From Diaporthe sp. PMI_573 (taxonomy: Eukaryota; Ascomycota; Sordariomycetes; Diaporthales; Diaporthaceae), in contig JAJTUP010000061.1 of NCBI GenBank assembly GCA_021399435.1, forward strand, positions 248,001 to 312,000: DNA of 64,000 nt, given 5' to 3'. This document shows positions 1 through 9,871 of the stretch, one piece after another (positions within the stretch are counted from its first letter, which is position 1; each line of letters starts with the position of its first letter). The notes under the pieces were generated by a model. That model searched no databases. It saw nothing but the letters and a program-made list of their open reading frames with translations, and had not been told where the DNA came from. Made by a program: the position numbers and the translations under genes.

Positions 1-111
1 GCCTTATTTTAACTATAGAGGCTAGATGATTGACAAAGGACATAAAGATAAATATGTATGAAATTAAGGTACTGCGTATCTGGATCTGCCTGAACTCTAT
101 GTCGTCCTTCT

Positions 112-340
112 AGTTGACTACGAAGGACACAAACGTGAGCTCTTTTAAAAAGCCAGTAGAGTGCTTTGATAAATTTTCGAAGTACTGCATAGTACGCACA
201 TGGGAAACTACCGAAACAAGTATCCATTCAAGTGGGTTTCTACCACCTCCTAGACGATGGTACTTCTCTCATCGTTACAGAGCTAAATGTACCTGATTCA
301 TTAAACATAAATATGGGGGTCCTGTAGTATATACTCCTTG
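112..340. repeat. Dispersed repeat, copy 1
   Basis: This block matches about 39877-40107 in the same orientation. Shared landmarks are the string TTTCGAAGTACTGCATAGTA, a run near the end reading AAACATAAATATGGG and a closing ATACTCCTTG. The minus-strand translations of the two copies also resemble each other. The copies differ by scattered substitutions and small indels, so both are old. No terminal repeats or coding domain are visible; the family is unknown to me. Confidence 0.75.
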
Positions 341-540
341 TACTGTAATGTGGGAAATGTAATATTTTTACTCATGCTCTATAGGCCACAGTAAACCGTA
401 CTGTAAAGTAAGATCTGTTGAGGGGGCAAAGGACAGGAATACCATTGTCCTTGAAGATGTAGTGCGAAGAACCAAATGTAAGATATGTAAAGAAGGTGAG
501 GGTATTTATTTTTGAAAAGCGTGAGAATGTAAAAACAACT

Positions 541-577
541 GTGCCTCGAGACCCGAGTCATCAGGGACTTGTGCCAT
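541..577 (-). pseudogene. Relic of a MULE-type transposon gene (N-terminus only)
   Basis: Read on the minus strand, this encodes MAQVPDDSGLEAQ, nearly the same as the first residues of the MULE-like protein at 24458 (MALVPDYSGLEAQ). The few bases before the start codon are also similar in both places. Similarity stops after about 13 codons, so only a scrap is left. The minus-strand ORF running on to about 878 has a short acidic, coiled-coil-like stretch (residues with repeated KESEDKLEEYED) that I do not recognise. Confidence 0.55.
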
Positions 578-884
578 CGCTATAACGTCTAAGGACACCC
601 GTTTTCTCTTTGGCCTAGGGGTGTTTTTGGTGCCGAATTGATTGATGAACACAAGAATGATATGATTTTGATGAGGCGTTGATGTCCTCAAGTCTGTCCT
701 CATACTCCTCAAGTTTATCCTCACTTTCCTTAAGATCCTCAGCTCGCAGTTGCGTAATGACACGGGTCTCACGTATTTTTGATCCCATGTTGAGGGAAAC
801 TATTCCAGGCACCGCTGTTGATGGTTGAGTTTGGGATCGGAGACGTTTTATCAGTGCCACCGTAAGAATTGCCGGCACGATGAC

Positions 885-1053
885 CTCCGAATAGCCTCAA
901 TGTCTGCAATGACCGCATTTGGGTCGATTTGGACCTTCTTCCTCGTTACCTTCCTGCTGGCCCCAACTTGTAGAATGAGCAGACTATTTTATTTTTTTTG
1001 AAAAATACTTCGCCGGTTCAGATATTTGATTTTTTTCGACGATTAAACAGTTC
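885..1053. other. Short intergenic stretch
   Basis: AT-rich sequence with T-runs downstream of the DUF3455 gene stop codon. It probably holds that gene's 3' untranslated region. Nothing else is visible. Confidence 0.4.
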
Positions 1054-1909
1054 TCAAGCACTATAGAACCAGTACTGGGCAGTATACGGTACGCTTAGCG
1101 CCTGACCAGGATCGTTCGCCCCGCTGACCGAGCACGCCTGTGCAACACCGCCGGCAGTAACGACGCGGTACACCAGGGCGACATCCCTGCTAAGGCCTCG
1201 CCCGTTGTCGCCAAGCTGTAGCCAATCGATCGCGCCAGTGCCTAGCACGCCTTTGTCCGCGTCTGCTGGCGCCTTAACATCGCCCGTCTTCTCCCCGCTA
1301 AAGAACAGGCCCACCGGGTCCGCGCTGCCGACCAGGTCGAATGTAGGCGCCGATTCTGCGTCAAAGTAGTGGAAACCCAGGAACTTGGCTCTGATGCCGC
1401 CGAGTCCGAGGTCCGAGGGCGAGGCGGGGAACGGGTTTGCGGCGTCGGCCTGGTAGTGGGATTCGGGGAGGGGGGAGCCGGGGCCTTGGGCTGCTGCGTC
1501 GATGAGGTTGAGTGGGATTGCTGTCTTCCACAGCACATTTGCGGAGAGATCGTTGAAATCTTCGGCTGATAGGCTGATGCTGCTTATGCCAGGGTACACG
1601 GGAGTAATGTCGTAAAGAACGGCAAGGGCTCCAATAGGAATGGCTGTTGCGTTTTCGGAGGCACATGTATAGTTTTGGATGCCGTGGCCGAGGGCAACAT
1701 AGGTGACCGTAAGGTTCATGCTGGGCGCAGGGAGGTCGATTGCTGCTACGAGTTAGTCTACAGTTTTCGTCTCGATAAGTGAGCGGCTTACACCCCGTAC
1801 TCGGCAGGGTTGGCGTGACACATGGGTCGTGTGTGTAGCCCTTCCCCAAATCTGCACCGGCTGCCACAACAAACAAGGACAGAATCGGCTTGATCTTTGA
1901 AAAGAGCAT
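1054..1909 (-). CDS. Secreted DUF3455-family protein, two exons
   Basis: Exon 1 runs 1909-1792 and exon 2 runs 1745-1054. The 46-nt intron has a GTAAGC donor, a CTAAC branch point close to its end and a TAGCAG acceptor; splicing restores one frame of 269 codons. The product begins with a hydrophobic signal peptide (about residues 1-19, FSKIKPILSLFVVAAGA). The body has features of the DUF3455 family: LPAPSMNLTVTYVALGHGIQ, then YTC, then an internal AKFLGFHYF, and WLQL and YRVVTAGG near the C-terminus. The family is secreted or cell-surface in fungi and has no firm biochemical role; database labels such as malate dehydrogenase are unsupported. A second acceptor 3 nt downstream keeps the frame. 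The gene appears intact. Confidence 0.88.
1746..1791 (-). other. Intron of the DUF3455 gene
   Basis: GTAAGC donor, GACTAACTC branch region and TAGCAG acceptor on the minus strand. Removing it joins the signal-peptide exon in frame to the DUF3455 body. Confidence 0.85.
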
Positions 1910-3160
1910 GTTGGGCGAGGCGCGTAAGGATGATACTAGAGCATTGGCCGAGATAATATTGTGTTGTTCGGCTGATGAGGTCGAGCAAGCTTCGTGAGTA
2001 GTGTTTAGCAGGAGAAAATAAAATTTGCGACAAGGCTACCGAGCGAATGTAAAACTGGCACTTTGTACTTTTTCTCAGAAAGGGAAGCTGTCCGGCCATG
2101 GGCGTAAAGTGAAAAAGGAGCAGGACATATTAATTATTTATATAGCCGCTACTGCCACACCGTTTCTAAAAGTAAAGGCAAATCATGTACTGTCCTATAG
2201 TGCTTTCGAACGTATATACTGTATTTTCACGCTTTTGCATATGTACTTCTGTCCAACTAAAGTACTTCCAAAAAATACAGACTATAAGGACATTGGGACT
2301 TCGGCGTGAGGCGCGGGACAAATATCATTGGTCAGGGGTGCTGTACTTTTGCAACTTCCCGTCTTGTGAGCGATGACGAGAGCTCCCTGCCGATGCGTGT
2401 CCAAACGACTCACGTCCAAACATACAATTGCAAATGAACGTGTTAGTTGAAAAATATGGATTTATATTGTCTCCGTAGATTGCGTGGCTGCATGTTCCGT
2501 TTTCATATATTTCGTGGCCGTAGATTTCGTGGCCGACAGAGGCATAATTGAGAGCTCCTCTTCAAGCATATTCATCAGCACTTATAGGAGAAAATAAATC
2601 AACGCCATCAAGAGGGGGAGCTTGAGCGGCCAGCGGTCTTCTAGTATGCTATGCTCATAACGGCTCATGAACTGCGTGGTCATGTATTCCGCAAAGCGAG
2701 CCGCCGACTTGTACACCTCGCGGTGACTATATAATATACACTTACCTGCTCTCCGTCTTCAGTTGTTTGGGTCTCTGCCGCCTACAAACTCCAGTACAAT
2801 CCCTTCCAGTGTCGCCATCAAAATGGGAATCACAAACACCATCCAATGCTCAACAAACTGTCCAGCAATCAAGTTTCATTAACCAAGCCCTCAAGGAGGT
2901 CATGATTCTGCTTGAGCTCCTCTAAATGCGTTAAGAGATACTCAAAGGAGGGAAAATACTCCCAAAAGGAGCCGGTGGTAACCATGGTCATCCTCGCTAG
3001 AAAAGCCCCAGTGGTACTCTACTGTAAAGCTGTCTTTTGTGTTTAACAAAAATGTAAGTCATTTTTCAAGAAAGGATGGTTTTAATTACTGCTGTACTTC
3101 TACTAGTCACTACTTTCAAAACAACTTATACTTCTGAGAAATACAAATGGTTTTGTATAT
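1910..3160. other. Gene-poor stretch, 5' flank of the DUF3455 gene
   Basis: About 1.2 kb with no supported gene. It should hold the DUF3455 promoter at its left end. Around 2475-2535 a short motif close to TAGATTTCGTGGC recurs imperfectly two or three times. No transposon ends or RNA gene were recognised. Confidence 0.5.
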
Positions 3161-3475
3161 ATGCAGAAAGATTACATACAGGTATTTATGCATTCTACTC
3201 ACAGGATGGCTTACGAAGCAATACGTCTTCATGATCGGCTAATGATCACGGAACCAGTGACGCCTGCGCAGCTGCAAACAGGACTACTTACTCGCATATG
3301 GATACTTGAATCAGAACGCGACCAGAGGGAAAATGTGATTTCCAGCGTTCGTGAAGAGAATCAAATGCTCCGCTTGGAGGCTCAGCAATACACTGACATG
3401 ATTGAGAAGATTGTTTTGTCTGAAGCTTCAACACTACACGATATCGTCAAGATATACAGGTCCTCGTCACATTAA
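3161..3475 (+). pseudogene. Small ORF fragment with coiled-coil-like C-terminus
   Basis: This is a 104-codon ORF of unknown family. Residues about 45-95 have heptad-like spacing of Leu and Ile with many Glu and Arg (LESERDQRENVISSVREENQ), which suggests a coiled coil. The DNA at about 3228-3280 recurs, diverged, at about 6566-6625 (TCTTCATGATCG, then GACGGAACCA, then CTGCGCAGC), so the ORF overlaps a dispersed sequence and may be part of a decayed element rather than a functional gene. A stretch of plausible protein composition is all that supports it. I cannot name a function. Confidence 0.3.
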
Positions 3476-3660
3476 ATTAAGACTCAATGAACAAGAGTAT
3501 CTTGATGTAGTCATTTGACTTCATGTTGATGTCTTGACTGGTCTCCCTATCCGCCTCCTTGAAAAGCTTGTAGAGAGCCTAGCGATGCAATGATACAAGG
3601 AACCAGGGGCAGGGACACGTCGCAGGTAACAGTAGCATTGTGTCAGATACGTCAGAGGCG

Positions 3661-3708
3661 AAAGTTGCCACCTGTTGCCACCTATTGCCACCTCTTGCCA
3701 CGAGGCTT
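3661..3708. repeat. Short tandem repeat of TTGCCACCT
   Basis: Four consecutive 10-bp units (TTGCCACCTG, TTGCCACCTA, TTGCCACCTC, TTGCCACGAG). The array lies about 50 bases before a good TATA-box-like sequence and could be a binding-site array or slippage product. Confidence 0.7.
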
Positions 3709-3747
3709 AGCAATCAGCTTCTAGCTGATTCTATACAGAAGAGAAAG

Positions 3748-3760
3748 GGTATATAAAGCT
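3748..3760 (+). promoter_or_regulatory. TATA-box-like sequence
   Basis: GGTATATAAAGC lies about 100 bases upstream of the ORF starting at 3855, downstream of the TTGCCACCT array. This is a plausible core promoter by sequence alone. Confidence 0.4.
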
Positions 3761-3854
3761 TTCCCTGAAACCTCAAGACAGAGCGGGCAGAAACACAATA
3801 CAGAAAATACAATTTTCACCCTAATATTTGACACATTGTAGCCAATAGGACAGC

Positions 3855-4115
3855 ATGAGTCCAGCTCACCGGGCTAAGGTGCATCGAGATGAATTTCACT
3901 CCGCGGCAAGAGTGGCCGCCGATTCGTCGGGCAAGTCCAAAGCAGCGCTGTACGGCAATTTCAACAAAGAGCATATAATCTCGGATTTCGGACCCCCAAG
4001 CTGGAATTGGTCTCGGCAGGGGCAAGGCTTGTCGACAGGGATTCGGCGACAACCTTCCCTTAATTCTGAGAGCTACGCTAGGCGCCATGTTGATTCCAGA
4101 ATTAAACCTGAGTAG
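3855..4115 (+). CDS. Hypothetical small protein, 86 aa
   Basis: The ORF begins with ATG about 100 bases after a TATA-like box, and the leader is A/C-rich (CAGAAACACAATACAGAAAA), as is common in fungal 5' untranslated regions. The product is basic, rich in Ser, Arg and Lys, and has no recognised domain, signal peptide or membrane segment. An overlapping minus-strand ORF (3816-4124) covers the same DNA, so coding strand is not certain. The promoter-like context favours the plus strand; the function is unknown. Confidence 0.3.
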   Translation: MSPAHRAKVHRDEFHSAARVAADSSGKSKAALYGNFNKEHIISDFGPPSWNWSRQGQGLSTGIRRQPSLNSESYARRHVDSRIKPE

Positions 4116-4433
4116 TTGAGACACCGATATTCCTATCTACTTATTATATTTCAGTACAGAAAATGGTCTCGCGTGGGTGTGCAAATTGGGCGTGTGAATT
4201 GGTCGTGCGAATTTGGTGCAGTTTTAGCGCTGGGAATGTACCCTCTGTTTTGTCTCCAGTCTGATTGGCTCCTGGATCATGACCGATGAAGAGCATCAGT
4301 TCCTGCAAGGACTAGCAGCATACCGGAACGGACTGGACTGGGCTAAGAGACAGCGTGACGAGGCCATAAGCCGGGCCAACGCAAGGGCAAACGTTGCATT
4401 AACTAAAGTTGCATCCCCTCTCATCCATTCAAA

Positions 4434-4670
4434 ATGCCTAACGCAGTCCTCTGGCAGGAGAAGAAAGTCGAATTTTTTGGCACGGATGTCCCTGTTTATC
4501 TGCCAAATTCTATCACCCAGGAGGAGCTCGAAAATATGCCGGCGTTCAAGAACTGGAAAACTGGTCTGCATGCCAACCTCGCACTTCAAGATTCCTCCAA
4601 AAACTATCCTTTTCACGCGCACCCTTACAGCCTCAGGTTGATCACTGTTAAACCCGTGACCAAGCATTAG
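4434..4670 (+). pseudogene. Nudix hydrolase (ADP-sugar pyrophosphatase-like), N-terminal fragment
   Basis: The 78-codon ORF resembles the N-terminal, pre-catalytic part of fungal ADP-sugar-diphosphatase-like Nudix enzymes. Recognisable pieces are VPVYLPNSITQEELENMPAF, then FKNWKTGL, then YPFHAHPYSLRLITVKPV, which matches the family pattern PAFKNW followed by PFHxxPYxLRSI. The ORF then stops, and no Nudix box (GX5EX7REUXEEXGU) follows before the TBP gene, so the catalytic domain is missing. An upstream ORF from 4279 in another frame (MTDEEHQFLQGLAAYRNG) may be unrelated. I treat this as a truncated gene copy. The assignment is from memory of the family pattern and should be checked by search. 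Confidence 0.5.
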
Positions 4671-4777
4671 CCCATGCAGTGTCCCTGCTACCCTGGCAGC
4701 ATCCTATGGATAAAGGACCCTGAAAGAAGACCCCAGGTGTTGTTGACGGGTGGAAACGCGGCTGGATGTTAGGCGAT

Positions 4778-5729
4778 TCAGACCTTGCGGAAATCTTGCA
4801 AGACAGGAGATATCAGCTCAAGGGCGTGGTAGATATCGCCTCGGACCTTGGCACCGGTGATGACAATCTTTCCGCTGACAAAGATCAGGAGCACGACCTT
4901 GGGCTTGACCATGCGATAGATGAGACCAGGGAACAACTCAGGCTCGTAGGAGCTGAAGTTGTGGTGGCGAGAAGCTAGGCCCTCGAGACGAATGGAGAAG
5001 TTGATGTCACAAGAACCGACAATATTCTGGATCTTAAAGTCCGTAAATTTTGCATTGAAGCCTATCGCAAGGGTATTAGTTATTGCCAGTTTTCTTCCTC
5101 AATGTACGTGATCAATAACGCAGTGCCTTACCGAGCTTCTGGATGACCCGGGCATACTTGCGGCCAGCAAGCTTGGAATCATCCTCAGACTTGGCACCAG
5201 TAACAACCATCTTTCCGCTGGCGAAAATCAAGGCGGTCGTCTTGGGCTCACGAATCCGCATAATGACAGCAGCGAATCGCTTGGGATCTAATTTTCAACG
5301 TCAGCAATGATGATGTAGAGTGTGTCGGTTTGGAACACTCTCACTGTACTCCGCGTTGCGGGCGTGAAGAGCAACGGTCTTCAAGTCCAGACGGCAATTC
5401 AAGTTGATTGTCACCACGACGTTCCTTGAAGGATGTAGTGTAAGCATTATTGGGATGATGCGCGCAGACAAGGGAGAAGCTTACTGAAGAGTAGGGGTTA
5501 GGGCGCTACCAGCCTGCTGTGCATCAGGAGTGGCGGCAGGAGTGAGAGGCGCAACGCTGTTTTCCTTGACGAGAGGAGAGCCAGCGGGCACACATTTCTC
5601 GGGAGCCTTGAGGCCGGCGTTACCATGTGGAGTCAACCTGTTGTGGTCAGTGGGGAAGGATAGAGAGCCAGGAGAAATCAAGTTCCTGGTCTGGCTGGCG
5701 TTGCGAGCGTGTATCTGAATAGCCTCCAT
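4778..5729 (-). CDS. TATA-binding protein (TBP), four exons, probable extra copy
   Basis: TBP binds TATA-box DNA as a saddle in TFIID and related complexes in the nucleus. Exons run 5729-5485, 5424-5345, 5287-5132 and 5061-4778; all three introns have GT-AG ends and joining them gives 255 codons including the stop. The N-terminus [20 protein letters not shown] matches filamentous-fungal TBP. Both core repeats are complete: [34 protein letters not shown] and [19 protein letters not shown], then [28 protein letters not shown] and QDFRKV. From memory, several positions differ from the near-invariant fungal sequence: [13 protein letters not shown] where KFPIRLEG is usual, and [15 protein letters not shown] where REEIYQAFELIYPVL is usual. 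That divergence and the transposon-rich setting suggest a second TBP locus rather than the essential copy (inference). The reading frame shows no damage. Confidence 0.92.
5062..5131 (-). other. TBP intron 3
   Basis: GTAAGG donor, ACTAATAC branch point and GATAG acceptor on the minus strand. It splits the codon between Leu-Gly and Phe-Asn in the second core repeat. Confidence 0.88.
5288..5344 (-). other. TBP intron 2
   Basis: GTGAGA donor and AATTAG acceptor with a GCTGAC branch point. It separates RNAEY from NPKRF, phase 1. Confidence 0.87.
5425..5484 (-). other. TBP intron 1
   Basis: GTAAGC donor and TCAAG acceptor. It separates the variable N-terminal arm (ending TPTLQ) from the conserved core (starting NVVVTINL). 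Confidence 0.85.
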
Positions 5730-5756
5730 ACTTGCGGATATTGACATTGTCAACAA

Positions 5757-6694
5757 AGCAGATTCTAGGGCAGTGGGATCGAATAGTAATTAGTACCACG
5801 GTGTAGACGCAGTGAGGATTGATGCGTCTAGTGATGTTCTCAAAGTGGCGTGCAAGTTGATATAGGCAACGATGGCAAGCGGGGTTAGCGGCAGGCGGTG
5901 TAACTATGGAACATTGGCGTTGCACCCACAGTCTTGCGGCGATGTACGTCAGTGCAGCCTGTAACACTACTAGCCCCTTACCGATCCTAGAGAACACAAG
6001 GAGAAAAGTACCGAATTTTGTCCCATCAGAACATGCTTCTGAGGCTCAATTTGAAAGTATACTATTCAAGACCACGCGTGATACCCTAAAGATGCGGATT
6101 TTCTCAACCAGGCGGGCGCGGTCCAGTCGGTCACCACAGAAATCTGTCATCGCCTTCACAAAGCAATCTGCTTTGCCAATAGAGTGCCTCAAGCAAGTTA
6201 ATGTGCCCTATATCAGAGGAAATATGAAGCCCCTCAATCATGCAACATGGTAATGTGTACTGAGCCGCAGCATGAAAAAAAGTGTTTATTCTTTATACTG
6301 TACCGTACCAGGGCTTCATGCCAGGGGGCAAAATTGTCACTGCCAATAATGAGCAATCTTGTTTCCTCGGACGCACCCACCGCCAGCTTGAGCCCCCCCT
6401 TTGTATGACGAGCTTGCTCTTTCTCCTCCGCACAAATCGGCACCGCCTCAGAAGCGCTCTCGAGTCGCGTCCTCCGGATCTTCAGTGTCCTCTCCCCTAT
6501 CAGTCGCGGAGATAGATGCCCTGACTAATCGGCTCCATCATTTGATTCTTGAATGTACCACCAGCTAGTCTTCATGATCGCCCAATGATGACGGAACCAC
6601 CGAGGTCTGCGCAGCAACACACAGCAAAGTACTAGTTGGGCTGAAGGTAGCAGAAGCACCAGTTTTATGTGGTACTTCCTGGGTCCTTCACTAA
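5757..6694. other. TBP 5' flank and gene-poor DNA
   Basis: No gene is supported here. The left part should carry the TBP promoter on the minus strand. Plus-strand ORFs at 5906-6253 and 6282-6515 show no recognisable motif. At 6566-6625 lies a diverged copy of DNA from about 3228-3280. Confidence 0.4.
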
Positions 6695-8800
6695 GTGATA
6701 TGCTTAGACAAAATCGGAGTAAAGTACTCCAACAAGTACGATGAACAAGATTTGATCAATACACTGATCAAACGTTTCGACAAAACTGTATTCCAGCAGA
6801 AACTTGTCAACTGGATTGTCAATTCTAACCAATCCTTCTCGATCGTCAACGATCAAGATCTTCGAGACATCTTCAACTACCTCAATCCATCTGTCGAGAT
6901 CACAAAAGCTAACATTACTGACGTGACCGTGCGTGCCATCGCAGAACGAGAATTTACCAACAACATGGAAAGAGTGAAGGATGCTTTGCGGAAGAGTCCA
7001 GGACAGATCCATATCCAGTACGATGGCTGGAAGTCTGGTAACCGACACGCCTTATACGGCATCACATGTGTGTTTCGGGATTCCAACGACCGGCCACAGA
7101 AGTGTGTCCTCGGCCTGCCTGAACTTACAGAGCGGCACACAGGCGAGAATATCGCCGGGCAGATCATCGAGATCATTCGAGAGTACGAGATCAGCGATAA
7201 AATCGGGTATTTCACACTGGATAATGCCGGTAACAATAAAACCTCGATGGAGGAGCTTGCATTAGAATTCGGCTTCGACTGGAAAAAGCGATGGGTTCGC
7301 TGCGTTGGCCACGTTGTCAACATAGTAGTGAAACAGATGCTGTATGGCAAGAACCCGGATGCTTTTGAGAAAGAGCTCTTCGAAGGACTTCACACGGCAG
7401 CGAAGGAGCATGAAGTCTGGAGGACGCGAGGCTCCGTTGGAAAATGGCATAACTTTGCTGTTGTAGGTGGCTCAGTCCCCGATTTTATTTGTTATACTCA
7501 CGAAGTCCTAGGAGGTGAGCAGATCGGACACGTGGACCGATATGCTCAAGAAGGTACAGGCTGTCGAGAGCCAACTCTCTGACGACGCTCAGCTCAAGAA
7601 ACACCGTCCAGTTGGAGTTGTGGTCGACAATGCTACCCGGTGGCTTTCTCAATTTTCGATGATTGAGCGTGCTCTGGCTTTAAGGCCATTTTATAATTCT
7701 TTTGTCCAGAGAGCGTCAAACGAGTGGGAGAAGGCCAGCTTGACGAGAGCTGGCAACATCAAAAAGGGCTCCAAGCAGCCCTTCTTCCTGAAGGAAGAGA
7801 ACCGCATGACAACTGATGATTGGCATGTGCTCGGGACTCTTTACGACATTTTGCTTGACTTCAAGCTGGTTGTGAAAGGCCTTGAGGGTGATGGACAGGG
7901 AAAACACCGCAGAAACGTCGAGGAAAACGAGGTCGAGCCCCCACTGTCTGGTAAGCCTTAGACTTCGCAAAAGCGGCCCTATTCTTATTCTAGCAGCTGA
8001 CTTGTACAGGTACAAGCTGGGATCTTATTCACGCGTACGAATTTCTTCTCGAAACCCTTGAATCCGCGAAAAGAGCAGTCGCCAATTTTCCAGACGGCCA
8101 CCACCTCGCAGTCAACATCAACCTGGGTTGGCTCAAATTGAACGAATACTACGAGCATTTGAACGATAGCCCCCTGATCTATGGCGCCGCAGTTCTCCAT
8201 CCTGCTTACCGGTGGGCACTTTTTGACGATTTGTGGGGAGACGACGAGGAAAGACAGCTGTGGATTACCAAGGCGCAGGAGATGGTCCAGGATCTTTGGG
8301 AGAGAGAGTATAGGGACCTTGAGGTTGATGATCCAGAGATTGAATTGCCTGCCAATAAGCGTCTGAAGACCTCAAGAAACAAGTTCACAGCGTGGCGCAC
8401 GAAAAAGCGAGGACTGATGGCTGGAGGGATTTCTGTTACCGAATCGCACATTCAATCCCCAGCTCAATCCCCTAGGTCCTCAGTTGGCGGTCTGGATCTT
8501 GATGAATACGAGCAGTGGCAGCGCGATATCGAGGATGCTGACGCTTCTGTCACAGATCCCTACGAATACTGGCACATAAGGCGGCTCAAATACCCCCGGC
8601 TGTCTAGGATGGCCTTGGATCTGCTTACTGTGCCACCTATGTCAGCCGAGTGTGAGAGGCTATTCTCGACCACTGGCCGCATGGTTACCAAGAGCCGCAA
8701 TAGGCTAGATGCCAGTACAATTGGGCTTTGTCAGACACTACGGAGTTGGTTGCGTGCTGGTTTGATCGGGTCGCTAGATAGGATTCTAATGGACGAGTGA
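6695..8800 (+). pseudogene. hAT transposase, 5'-truncated but otherwise spliceable
   Basis: hAT transposases cut and paste DNA using an RNase-H-like core and a C-terminal dimerisation region. Exons 6695-7462, 7512-7950 and 8010-8800 join in frame across two short GT-AG introns. Visible landmarks are PGQIHIQYDGWKSGNRHALY, then IGYFTLDNAGNN, RWVRCVGHVVNIVVK, VVVDNATRWLS and the dimerisation block YPRLSRMALDLLTVPPMSAE, then CERLFS. Compared with the intact hAT at 30557, about 150 N-terminal residues including the BED finger are missing and the frame opens with no ATG. Sequence upstream shows no first exon. The element appears to have lost its left end; see the right end at 8840-8999. Confidence 0.85.
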
Positions 8801-8839
8801 CAAAATGACCAAGGCATGGATGCGACCCACTAATTACCA

Positions 8840-8999
8840 TTGTTGGACGAAGTAGGTTTCCATTCCACAAATTCCACAATATGGATCCATTTCCATAATG
8901 GATCCATTTCCACCCATTCCACATCGAAGTCATTAGTCAGCATCCATATCCACGCCATATTCACAAATGTGTCGTGGAGTGTCGTGGATTTGAACCCTG
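8840..8999 (+). repeat. Right end of the truncated hAT element
   Basis: After the stop codon come repeated TCCATTCCAC/TCCATTTCCAC subterminal motifs on both strands and a terminal GTGTCGTGGATTTGAACCCTG. hAT ends typically read CAGGG inward. The same TCCATTCCACC motif flanks the 3' end of the hAT at 55.3 kb. No matching left terminal repeat was found before 6695. Confidence 0.6.
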
Positions 9000-9355
9000 G
9001 GATAGCGACGCCGAGGACTTCATAGACGGCCCCACCGGCCAGCACGCTCTCCCCGACATCCATCCAGGCAGGAATGTAGGGGGCGGTGAGGCTATCTAAT
9101 GCCGGGTTTTTGAGAAGTACCATGGTTTCTCGAAGTGGGTTTTCTGAAATTAAAAATCTGAAATAAGCATTGTGTACAGTACTTACATGAATTGCCATTA
9201 GCTTCATAGTTTAGCATGATAGTCAATGTAGTGACATTTTCTTTTGTATGGCGAGCCCATTGTCAAAATAAATTTGGGCACTGGGGTGGCATGATTAGTC
9301 ATGAAAACGGGTGCATCATCCATTTTTTCGGGTGCGAATAGCCCGACTTTCTATT
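9000..9355. other. Unassigned stretch with a possible gene scrap
   Basis: A minus-strand ORF covering about 9000-9207 encodes protein-like sequence (LTAPYIPAWMDVGESVLAGG, then YEVLGVAIPGF) that I do not recognise. It runs into the hAT end, so it may be the remnant of a gene interrupted by that element. Confidence 0.3.
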
Positions 9356-9871
9356 CTATTCTGCCGCGAGGTGCCGGCTCGCCGGACCATATTCGCAAGA
9401 TGGTGCAGCCAGTCGATGCTGGGAGGAAAGGATAGAATCAATCTCCTCATATCCGTTAGGCTCTGCTTGAGATTTACAGGTGGTATACTCAGCGGCATCA
9501 AGGTATGCCTTCTTAAGGCCGCTAAAGAGATGAGATACTTGCAAATACCGCACGTTAGCCAATCTATTCCATTTTCTCATTCCCAACATCCAAGAACGTT
9601 TCACTATAGTCTTACATTGATCTAACCTATCCAACATGTTCCGTAAATGCTCCAATACCAGCTTTTTCACATCTGCTAAATCGCGAAGACGATAATCCAA
9701 ACTGGCATGCAGCACCGCAAATACGCCCATGTTTGACGCCCATATATTGAAGCGCCCTATCAGATCGCGCAGTGTAGACCGCCTCGTCATTATGTATTTT
9801 AGAGAGCAACCCCTCATTTTCACCCTCACCCTAGGCCTTCTATCACGTAGGAGATCCATTGTACTATACAA
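9356..9871 (-). pseudogene. Fragment of a fungal-specific multidomain protein (N-terminal region)
   Basis: The 171-codon ORF contains SLKYIMTRRSTLRDLIGRFN, then IWASNMGVFAVLHASLDYRL, then RDLADVKKLVLEHLRNMLDR. A region with the pattern RFxxWAxNIGVF, ASLDYRLRD, and VKxLV is common near the N-terminus of filamentous-fungal proteins that go on to C2H2 fingers or ankyrin repeats (recalled pattern). No zinc finger or ankyrin unit follows; the ORF ends after a low-complexity tail. It could be a first exon with unrecognised splicing, but I find no convincing continuation, so I treat it as a truncated copy. Function is unknown. Confidence 0.45.

Noticed and set aside
1242..1569. Ser/Pro/Arg-rich ORFs on both strands
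   Set aside because: By-products of the GC-rich DUF3455 exon 2.
4766..4978. Plus-strand ORF of 70 codons
   Set aside because: It lies opposite the last TBP exon, whose minus-strand translation is unmistakable.
6704..7350. Minus-strand ORFs of up to 157 codons
   Set aside because: Antisense to the hAT transposase; no independent evidence.
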